A stretch of 40,273 bases of DNA, from positions 1-40,273 of the forward strand of contig VGMT01000019.1 in the NCBI GenBank assembly GCA_016866335.1. The letters are read 5' to 3'. The translations under genes and the position numbers were made by a program. Of this stretch, positions 34,342 to 40,273 are shown one piece after another. This DNA comes from Bacteroidota bacterium. Its GTDB lineage: Bacteria; Bacteroidota; Bacteroidia; CAIKAF01. Numbering within the stretch: the stretch's first letter is position 1; each line of letters starts with the position of its first letter. The notes under the pieces are model-generated. The model was not told the origin of the DNA. It saw nothing but the letters and a program-made list of their open reading frames with translations, and did no database searches.

Positions 34342-34575
34342 ATGGATTTTTTTGATAAGCTCTTCGCCAATCCGATATTCATTGCAATCGCGGTAGGTTT
34401 ATTGGCCTTTTTGGTTTATTTTCTTTTAAAGAGGCTAATAAAGTTGGTCCTTATCATTTTGATAGCCCTAGTTTTGTTTTTGGCCTATGTTCATTTTACG
34501 GGTGGGGACGTAAGAGAGACACTAGATCAGGGAAAGGACAAAGCTGGACAGCTTTTAGATTCCCTTAACAACTAA
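34342..34575 (+). CDS. Small membrane protein, unknown
   Basis: This 77-residue protein has a long hydrophobic stretch (residues about 11-53) that reads as two membrane segments around a short basic turn (FLLKRLIKLV). A soluble C-terminal tail follows with VRETLDQGKDKAGQLLDSL, which may be amphipathic. It lies 74 nt after the protease gene and 12 nt before the M15-like gene. No function is known to me. Confidence 0.65.
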   Translation: MDFFDKLFANPIFIAIAVGLLAFLVYFLLKRLIKLVLIILIALVLFLAYVHFTGGDVRETLDQGKDKAGQLLDSLNN

Positions 34576-34587
34576 AATTATGTTGGA

Positions 34588-35202
34588 ATGGGCAAGGGAA
34601 CATTTTTGATTGCTCTATTTGGAATTGTAGTTTGTTTCGGTATCTGGAATGTAAGGGTTTTATCGAAACATAAAGAACTTCCCTCTTTTGCTGCGTCCAA
34701 GTGGGACATCAATTCCTTTCATTTGGATGCAGCAAAAAGAGTAGGTTGCAGTTTTATCTCCTCATCAAGTGATTTTAAAAAAAACCTTGCTACTGGTGAT
34801 TTAGTAAAGGTTGAATCAAGTAAGGGCTTTTTTATTCCGAACCTTAACCATTCATGCGCTGCAATGACTCCAAATGCCAAACAAATTGTTCAACAAATGG
34901 GATTGGAATTTTATCGGCAAACGGGGTGCAGTTTCATTGTTACCTCTATGACCCGAACGGCACAGCAGCAAAAGAAATTATCAAAAGGGAACATAAATGC
35001 AGCAAGTGAAAGTGCCCATTGCTATGGAATCACCTTTGATGTCAGTTATATTAATTTTGAAAAATGCACCAATAAATCAGTTCAGGACCTGTCGTCGATA
35101 CTCGAAAATACGGTTCAGTTTTTCAGAAAAGAGGGCTTAATCCTCGCTATTAAAGAGAAAAGACAAAAGTGTTTTCATATAACCGTTTTATTTAATCCTT
35201 AA
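34588..35202 (+). CDS. Membrane-anchored DUF5715 / M15-like protein
   Basis: This 204-residue protein has one N-terminal membrane segment (TFLIALFGIVVCFGIWNVRVL). Residues about 90-204 resemble the D-Ala-D-Ala-type metallopeptidase fold (M15/DUF5715): FIVTSMTRTAQQQKKL, then SAHCYGITFDVSYI where the His and Asp would bind zinc, and a late CFHITVLF supplying the last His. Members act on peptidoglycan crosslinks, but activity of this one is unproved. It is preceded closely by the small membrane protein gene. Confidence 0.75.
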   Translation: MGKGTFLIALFGIVVCFGIWNVRVLSKHKELPSFAASKWDINSFHLDAAKRVGCSFISSSSDFKKNLATGDLVKVESSKGFFIPNLNHSCAAMTPNAKQIVQQMGLEFYRQTGCSFIVTSMTRTAQQQKKLSKGNINAASESAHCYGITFDVSYINFEKCTNKSVQDLSSILENTVQFFRKEGLILAIKEKRQKCFHITVLFNP

Positions 35203-35442
35203 CTGGCTCCTGTTTTCGACAAGAAAGTCGTATGGGTTTCCTAACTTTCACGTATAGAGGCGATTGTGTTTTTTGTGATTAAAAAGTGGGTGTCCCAGCG
35301 GGGTGTTTTTTAGTTTTACAGGGTGTTTGTACGAAAAAAGCCCAATAAAAGTGGAGTAATAAGTGTCCAGGTCATAGATAAGAGCAGAGGCTGTTCTTTG
35401 CTTCAATTTGACAGCCCACAAAAATCCCTTACCTTCGGGGGC
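35203..35442. other. Intergenic gap before aroC
   Basis: These 240 nt hold no convincing gene; an open frame in phase with aroC from 35323 lacks any family support. A weak hairpin around CCCAGCGGG followed by six T (about 35289-35311) could terminate the upstream message. The aroC promoter lies at the right edge. Confidence 0.45.
35407..35437 (+). promoter_or_regulatory. Putative aroC promoter
   Basis: TTTG at 35407-35410, 19 nt, then TACCTTCG at 35430-35437 fits TTTG / TAnnTTTG with one mismatch. The box ends 5 nt before the aroC ATG, so transcription probably starts at or next to the start codon. Confidence 0.55.
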
Positions 35443-36528
35443 ATGGCTGTGAATCGTTTTGGGCGACTGCTGACCCTGACCACATTTGGTGAATCCCATG
35501 GACCAGCCATTGGCGGTGTTCTTGACGGATTGCCCGCGGGCATGCCGATTGATCTTAATTTGGTGGAGGAATGCATGAACCGAAGGCGGCCAGGGAAAAG
35601 TCCTTATGCATCGGCCAGAAACGAATCAGATTCCATTGAATGGCTTTCGGGCATGTACAATGGATTTACTCTAGGTAGCCCGCTCGCCTTTCTGATTCGG
35701 AACTCCGACGCTCGTTCTACAGATTATCAAGACCTAGAATCGGTTTTTCGGCCTTCGCATGCCGATTATACATACTCGAAAAAGTACGGAATCCGCGACC
35801 ATAGAGGCGGGGGACGCTCCTCGGCCCGAGAAACAGCAGTACGAGTGGCTGCCGGAGCTCTTCTCTTACCGTGGCTTCATCAACAGGGAATTTCTATTTT
35901 GGCTTATGTAGACCAAATTGGTTTGCATCGAACCCCAACGCTCACTTTCTCTCCCGACCAGGTTTACAGTAGCCCTGTGCATTGTCCGGAGCCTGAAACA
36001 GCAAAAAAAATGATGCAGGCCATTGAAACGGCTAAATCAAATGGCGACAGTCTGGGGGGAACCATTCGTTGTCAGATTTTAGGTCTTCCTGTTGGATTGG
36101 GTGCGCCCGTGTATGCTAAATTTCACGCCGATATGGGCAGCGCTATGCTCTCAATTAACGCCGTCCGAGGACTGGAATGGGGAGAGGGATTCGATATGGC
36201 CACCCGATTCGGTTCCGAAACCAACGATGCCTTTGTGCCTGGCGAATCTGGCATTGAAACCCTTACCAATCATTCCGCAGGAGTACAAGGGGGAATAACC
36301 AATGGCATGCCTGTCGATTTTCGGCTGGCCTTTAAACCAACTTCGACCATTGCTCGCCCCCAGAAAACGGTAAACCAAAAAGGCGAACCCATTACCATGA
36401 GCGCCACAGGGCGTCATGATCCCTGCGTGGTGCCCCGAGCTGTGCCCGTAGTTGAAGCCATGGCTGCTCTGGTTGTGGCCGACCATATTTTGGCCGCAAA
36501 GGCCTATGCCAATCTTTGGAAACCATGA
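35443..36528 (+). CDS. aroC: Chorismate synthase
   Basis: AroC makes chorismate from EPSP using reduced flavin, the last step of the shikimate pathway. The 361-residue product opens with FGRLLTLTTFGESHGPAIGG, then has RRRPGKSPYASARNE, DHRGGGRSSARETAVRVAAG and the closing GRHDPCVVPRAVPVVEAMA, all signatures of the family. Length is normal. The start at ATG 35443 is set by alignment to family N-termini; 40 extra upstream residues in the same frame would include the promoter. The end overlaps the symporter ATG (ATGA). Confidence 0.96.
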   Translation: MAVNRFGRLLTLTTFGESHGPAIGGVLDGLPAGMPIDLNLVEECMNRRRPGKSPYASARNESDSIEWLSGMYNGFTLGSPLAFLIRNSDARSTDYQDLESVFRPSHADYTYSKKYGIRDHRGGGRSSARETAVRVAAGALLLPWLHQQGISILAYVDQIGLHRTPTLTFSPDQVYSSPVHCPEPETAKKMMQAIETAKSNGDSLGGTIRCQILGLPVGLGAPVYAKFHADMGSAMLSINAVRGLEWGEGFDMATRFGSETNDAFVPGESGIETLTNHSAGVQGGITNGMPVDFRLAFKPTSTIARPQKTVNQKGEPITMSATGRHDPCVVPRAVPVVEAMAALVVADHILAAKAYANLWKP

Positions 36529-37844
36529 AAAAAAGACTAAACCTTCCTCTATATCAAAAAATTTTGATTGGCATGCTCTTGGGCCTGCTCTATGGCTGGA
36601 TTTCCATTCAACAGCAGTGGCAGTTTTTTACCTTCCATTACATTCAACCTGTGGGCGACGTTTTTATGCGCCTCCTTCAATTGATTGCCGTTCCTTTGGT
36701 TATAGCCTCGTTGGTTACAGGTTTGGCCCAAATTAAAGACATAGCCAGCCTTGGGCGCATGGGCATTCGCACCCTTATTTTGTTTTTAACTACCACTTTT
36801 TTGGCTGTGGCAATCGGACTTGGAATTGCCAACTTTGTGAAGCCGGGAAATCAACTCCCTGCCCACATTCGAACCGAACTTCAGCAAACCTACACAAACG
36901 CACAATCGACCAATTCCTCGGTTTTAACCCGTCAAAAAGCCCTGGAAGAACAACCAACCCTTCAGTTTTTGACCGATGCCGTACCAAAAAATATATTTGG
37001 TGCAGCATCCGACAACAGCAACATGCTGCAGGTTATTTCTTTTGCTCTGCTTTTAGGTTTGGCCTTGGTTCTTGTACCGGTCGAACAGGGTAAGCCTCTG
37101 CTGCGCTTTTTTGAATCGCTCAATGCGGTGGTTTTAAAGATGGTTGATTTAATCATGGCAGCGGCACCCATTGGGGTGGCAGCTTTAATGGCTTCGGTTT
37201 TGTCGAACCTTGCCGGAAATACCTCGGCCGCTTTTGATTTGGTTTTGGCTTTAGGTACGTATGCCCTCTGTGTCATTGCAGGGATTTTTTGCCTCCTTTT
37301 TATTATGAATCCTCTGGTCCTGTTTGTTTTTTCAAAAAAATTTAAATTCAAAGATTTGTTTTTCTTCTACAAATCTATTTTTCCCGCTCAATTGCTCGCC
37401 TTTTCAACCAGCAGCTCAGCGGCTACCTTGCCTTTAACCTTTGAAAGGGTGGAGCAGCACCTGAAAATCAGACCACGTGTGGCTGGGTTTGTTTTGCCTT
37501 TGGGAGCCACCATCAATATGGATGGAACCTCTCTCTATCAGGGCGTGGCTGCGGTTTTTATTGCCCAGGCCTTCGGGCTAGATTTGAGCATTTCTGAGCA
37601 ACTTACTTTGCTGCTGACCTCGGTTTTGGCTTCCATAGGCTCGGCCGCCGTTCCCGGAGCCGGCATGGTTATGCTTGTTATCGTTTTAAAATCGGTGGGA
37701 ATGGACCCTGCAGGAATTGCCCTAATCATTGCCCCCGATAGGTTGTTGGATATGTTCCGCACCACCGCCAACGTTACCTCCGATTGCATGGTGGCCTACA
37801 TTGTAAACAGCCACGAAAAAGAAGACGAACATGGTTTCTGTTAA
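36525..37844 (+). CDS. Glutamate/dicarboxylate:cation symporter (DAACS family)
   Basis: This 439-residue inner-membrane carrier belongs to the glutamate/aspartate/C4-dicarboxylate symporter family (GltP/DctA type). It has the serine-rich hairpin FSTSSSAATLPLTFERVEQH, the GATINMDGTSLYQGVAAVF helix and the DRLLDMFRTTANVTSDCMVAYIV substrate/cation-binding segment. Eight hydrophobic segments fit the fold. Which amino acid or dicarboxylate it carries cannot be read. ATG 36525 overlaps the aroC stop by 4 nt; an upstream TTG at 36516 is unlikely. Its end overlaps the hydrolase gene by 14 nt, so the three genes form an operon. Confidence 0.93.
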   Translation: MKKRLNLPLYQKILIGMLLGLLYGWISIQQQWQFFTFHYIQPVGDVFMRLLQLIAVPLVIASLVTGLAQIKDIASLGRMGIRTLILFLTTTFLAVAIGLGIANFVKPGNQLPAHIRTELQQTYTNAQSTNSSVLTRQKALEEQPTLQFLTDAVPKNIFGAASDNSNMLQVISFALLLGLALVLVPVEQGKPLLRFFESLNAVVLKMVDLIMAAAPIGVAALMASVLSNLAGNTSAAFDLVLALGTYALCVIAGIFCLLFIMNPLVLFVFSKKFKFKDLFFFYKSIFPAQLLAFSTSSSAATLPLTFERVEQHLKIRPRVAGFVLPLGATINMDGTSLYQGVAAVFIAQAFGLDLSISEQLTLLLTSVLASIGSAAVPGAGMVMLVIVLKSVGMDPAGIALIIAPDRLLDMFRTTANVTSDCMVAYIVNSHEKEDEHGFC

Positions 37845-38736
37845 AGCCCGTGCCATGGTCTTAATGCTAAGGGGCTTGCGAAAAGCGGTTTACAGGGAAA
37901 ATATGCCTGTTTTGAACATGCGAAAGGGCTTTGAACTTTTAATGTCGCGCTTCCCCATTCCAGACGGAGTTACGGTACAAAAAAAAACCGAAGATGGCAT
38001 TCGGGGCTGGAGCATTCAGCCCGAAAATCCAAAGCATTCAGGCTGCATTTTTTTTCTGCATGGGGGCGCCTACGCCATGGGTTCAGGTAGAACCCACGCC
38101 CCCTGGGTAGCTCAGTTGGCGCTCAATTCCGGTTGCAGGCTTTTTTTGCCTGAATACCCCCTTGCTCCCGAGCACCCCTTCCCGGCAGCTTTTAAAATGC
38201 TGAGCAACCGTTTGCCCGCCTGGTCGCATTCGCAAAACCATAATTTTGTTTTGGCAGGCGATTCGGCCGGAGGGGGCCTGGCACTTGCTCTGCACCACCG
38301 TTTACTGGCCAACAATTTGCCTGCGGGCCGAGCTTTAACCCTGTTTTCCCCTTGGGTTGATTTGCGTCCTCTGCAGGCCCAAGCTTTGGCCATGGAACCC
38401 TTCGATGCCTACATTCAAGCCGCCGATGTGGAGCGATTTGCCGAGCTTTACGCCCCCGGTCAACGTGAAAATCCGGAAGTTTCGCCCCTGATCCAGGCCC
38501 ATCAAACCAAGGCTCCGGTCTTGTTGCATTACTGCTCTAACGAGCTGCTCTATTCTCAATGTCAGCAACTTACTGAAATTTTGAGGAACTCGAATATTCA
38601 AGTTGAGTCGCAGGTCTGGCCTGGCCTTTTTCACGTTTTTCAAGCCGCGGGTAACTGGCTTCCCGAATCTGAAGCTTCCCTGTTAGCAGCCGCTGGGTTT
38701 ATTCAAAAGGCTTTCAATGATGCTTGTACAGGGTAA
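37831..38736 (+). CDS. Alpha/beta hydrolase, HSL-type esterase
   Basis: This 301-residue cytoplasmic hydrolase resembles the hormone-sensitive-lipase group: FFLHGGAYAMGSGRTH forms the oxyanion hole, AGDSAGGGLALAL holds the nucleophile Ser, and PGLFHVFQA the His. The acid residue lies in SNELL, where Glu seems to replace the usual Asp; this is tolerated in some relatives. LPEYPLAPEHPFPAAF is typical. The substrate is unknown. It is the last gene of the aroC operon, and repeat copy D begins a few bases after its stop. Confidence 0.88.
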   Translation: MVSVKARAMVLMLRGLRKAVYRENMPVLNMRKGFELLMSRFPIPDGVTVQKKTEDGIRGWSIQPENPKHSGCIFFLHGGAYAMGSGRTHAPWVAQLALNSGCRLFLPEYPLAPEHPFPAAFKMLSNRLPAWSHSQNHNFVLAGDSAGGGLALALHHRLLANNLPAGRALTLFSPWVDLRPLQAQALAMEPFDAYIQAADVERFAELYAPGQRENPEVSPLIQAHQTKAPVLLHYCSNELLYSQCQQLTEILRNSNIQVESQVWPGLFHVFQAAGNWLPESEASLLAAAGFIQKAFNDACTG

Positions 38737-38741
38737 TTTTA

Positions 38742-38890
38742 GGGCGCCTTTTCCCGCTTTCACCTGTAGGCTGCTTGCCCAATCCTACTCAACCTTGAGC
38801 TGCGGTGGCTCCCGGTGGTCGCCTCCTCGCTCTGGCTTCGTTGGGCTTGGGCTTCGCCGCCTGCCGGTTCAATCGGGGGCGCTGAGCCCC
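38742..38890 (+). repeat. GC-rich structured 3' element, copy D
   Basis: In the sense of the hydrolase gene and starting about 6 nt after its stop, this copy carries GGGCGCC, CCCGCTTTCACC, the block at 38801-38830 (TGCGGTGGCTCCC...GTCGCCTCCTCGC, nearly identical to copy C) and GGTTCAATC as in copy B. Helices visible are GCGCC with GGCGC at the two ends, GCCCAA (38777-38782) with TTGGGC (38841-38846), and GAGC (38797-38800) with GCTC (38829-38832). A closing hairpin GGGGC (38876-38880) / GCCCC (38886-38890) is followed by T-rich sequence, so this copy could also end transcription. Confidence 0.75.
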
Positions 38891-38940
38891 TCAAGATTTG
38901 GTTGTTTTGTTTATTTAAAGGTCAAACTCATATTTTAATG

Positions 38941-38955
38941 TTAACTTAGTGTTAA
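38941..38955. promoter_or_regulatory. Inverted repeat upstream of the lamin-tail gene
   Basis: TTAAC-N5-GTTAA is a perfect 5-bp inverted repeat 15 nt before the ATG at 38971, in the AT-rich region between copy D and the gene. TTAGTTTG at 38961-38968 is a poor -7 box match. An operator role is speculative. Confidence 0.25.
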
Positions 38956-38970
38956 GAAATTTAGTTTGTA

Positions 38971-40273
38971 ATGCAAAAACATGCCCTATCCCTCTGTCTT
39001 TATGTGTGTTGTTCTTTTGGGCTATTGGCTCAGTTGCGCATCAACGAGGCCGGAAACCGTAATTTTTCTCAGGTTTTCGATGAATTAGGGGAAACCGAAG
39101 ATTGGATTGAAATTTACAATGCAGGCAGCCAAGTACAATCCTTGCTGGGCTATGGTTTAAGCGACGATCCAAGTTTGCCAATGAAATGGCTTTTTCCATC
39201 TATTTCATTGCAACCCGGCAGCCATTTACTCTTGTTCGCTTCAGGAAGAAATTTAACCAGTGTCTTAGACCATTGGGAAGCTGCTGTAGTTGAAGGAAAC
39301 CAATGGCGGTATAGAACCGGTGCAGCATCAATTCCCGCCAATTGGAATCAAGTAGGGGTAAATCCAGCAGGATTTTCAACAGGAACAGGCGGTTTTGGCT
39401 TTGGCGACAACGACGATGCCACCGTGCTTGCAGCAAATATATTTACCGCCTACATTCGAACAGATTTTCAAATTTTAGATACCACCAAAGTCGAACGCAT
39501 GACCTTAAGCGTAGATTACGACGATGCTTTCGTAGCCTACCTTAATGGAGTTGAAATTGCCCGCAATAACTTTAGCGGACAAGTTGCCTACAACGTACTT
39601 GCAGATGGCCAACACGAGGCTGCCATGTACCAAGGTGGAAGCCCTGAGCATTTTATTTTAGACATGAACCAAATTCGGGGCATTTGGAATCAGGGTACCA
39701 ATACCCTTGCTTTGGTAGGAATTAACGCCACACAAAACAGTTCCGATTTTAGCTTAAGGCCTTGGCTGCATATTGGTCTTCGGGATGCCAATACCTTTTG
39801 GTCGGCCCCTGAACCGTGGTTCCCAAGCTCAAATGTAGGGTCTTTGCACACCAATTTTAAAATCGACCGGAATGGAGAAGATGTTATTTTAACGGATCCC
39901 AGCGGAAATATCCAGGATGTCTTAACTGTGGACAGTTTAATGACAGATTGGTCGGTGGGCAGCCAAACCGATGGATCCAACGTTCGGGTTACCTTTCAAC
40001 AATCAACACCAGGGGCCACAAACAATGCCCAAATCGGTTTCCCCAAAGGTTGGGCTCCGGCACCCGTATTTACTACGCCCGCTGGATTTTACGGTGGAGC
40101 CATTTCTGTGGGATTTTTAGCTCCACCTCCAGGTTTTGAAATTCGATACACCACAAACGGTGCAACCCCAACCCTGGCTGACCCTGTGTACAACGGTTCC
40201 AATTTTGGCATCGGACAAACCACGTTTTTGCGCGCACGCACCTTTCATTCTACCGGCCAGATTCTTCCATCTG
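38971..40273 (+). CDS. Secreted lamin-tail / CotH-type protein, 3' end outside window
   Basis: An open frame of 434 codons runs off the window end. It begins with a signal peptide (HALSLCLYVCCSFGLLAQ). Residues about 20-110 look like a lamin-tail domain (LRINEAGNRNFSQVFDE, DWIEIYNAGSQVQSLLGYGL). Residues about 120-270 form a beta-rich ligand-binding-like part (SVDYDDAFVAYLNGVEIARN). Near 365-434 is a chitobiase-C-terminal-like domain (PVFTTPAGFYGGAISVGF, EIRYTTNGATPTL). This order is common in Bacteroidota before a CotH kinase domain and a type IX secretion tail, but those parts are not in view, so CotH membership is inference. Confidence 0.8.
   Translation, partial: MQKHALSLCLYVCCSFGLLAQLRINEAGNRNFSQVFDELGETEDWIEIYNAGSQVQSLLGYGLSDDPSLPMKWLFPSISLQPGSHLLLFASGRNLTSVLDHWEAAVVEGNQWRYRTGAASIPANWNQVGVNPAGFSTGTGGFGFGDNDDATVLAANIFTAYIRTDFQILDTTKVERMTLSVDYDDAFVAYLNGVEIARNNFSGQVAYNVLADGQHEAAMYQGGSPEHFILDMNQIRGIWNQGTNTLALVGINATQNSSDFSLRPWLHIGLRDANTFWSAPEPWFPSSNVGSLHTNFKIDRNGEDVILTDPSGNIQDVLTVDSLMTDWSVGSQTDGSNVRVTFQQSTPGATNNAQIGFPKGWAPAPVFTTPAGFYGGAISVGFLAPPPGFEIRYTTNGATPTLADPVYNGSNFGIGQTTFLRARTFHSTGQILPS

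Noticed and set aside
35323-35442. N-terminal extension of chorismate synthase
   Set aside because: The 40 extra residues do not resemble any AroC N-terminus, and the segment includes a good promoter pattern immediately before the ATG at 35443.

Overview
This window looks like chromosome from a member of the phylum Bacteroidota. The promoter-like boxes follow the TTTG / TAnnTTTG pattern of that phylum, ribosome-binding sites are weak, MurF and alanine racemase are fused, and there are PorE-like OmpA/TPR/PD40 proteins and many signal peptides ending in ..GQ. The class cannot be fixed from the sequence alone. Most of it is ordinary core genome: I see no prophage, insertion sequence, CRISPR array, rRNA or tRNA.

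Layout. (1) 222-7686, minus strand: a tight five-gene run of a conserved coiled-coil protein, an M28 aminopeptidase, rsmI, a secreted propeller-amidohydrolase and a PhoD-like phosphatase. (2) 7754-15340, plus strand: tdk, the murF-alr fusion, a 2-oxoacid dehydrogenase E2, a DEDDh exonuclease and a PorE-like OmpA protein. (3) 15341-16293: a gene-poor convergent junction. (4) 16294-29122, minus strand: a ten-gene cluster of tpiA, prmA, a 1494-residue secreted protein, plsY, two lipoproteins, TPR and PD40 envelope proteins, mnmD and a probable outer-membrane protein. (5) 29355-31168, minus strand: aldo/keto reductase, hot-dog thioesterase and a small membrane protein. (6) 31306-32361: convergent yraN and truB, whose coding ends overlap by 69 bp. 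(7) 32414-38736, plus strand: an M48 protease, a small membrane protein, an M15-like protein, aroC, a glutamate/dicarboxylate symporter and an alpha/beta hydrolase. (8) 38971 to the window end: the start of a large secreted lamin-tail / CotH-type protein.

The gene content mixes envelope construction (peptidoglycan precursors, phospholipid acylation, T9SS-like and TPR/PD40 proteins, secreted hydrolases), translation upkeep (rsmI, prmA, mnmD, truB) and central metabolism (tpiA, aroC, E2, tdk).

The most interesting non-coding signal is a dispersed family of GC-rich elements of about 135-150 nt with four copies here (about 61-195, 15427-15577, 16129-16278, 38742-38890). Every copy lies just after the last gene of an inferred operon and in the same orientation as that gene. 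Conserved sequence blocks surround helix arms whose sequence differs between copies while the pairing is kept. Where I could align the arms, the single non-Watson-Crick pair is G-U only when read in the gene's sense direction. This suggests a structured RNA element at transcript 3' ends. I do not recognise it as a named family.
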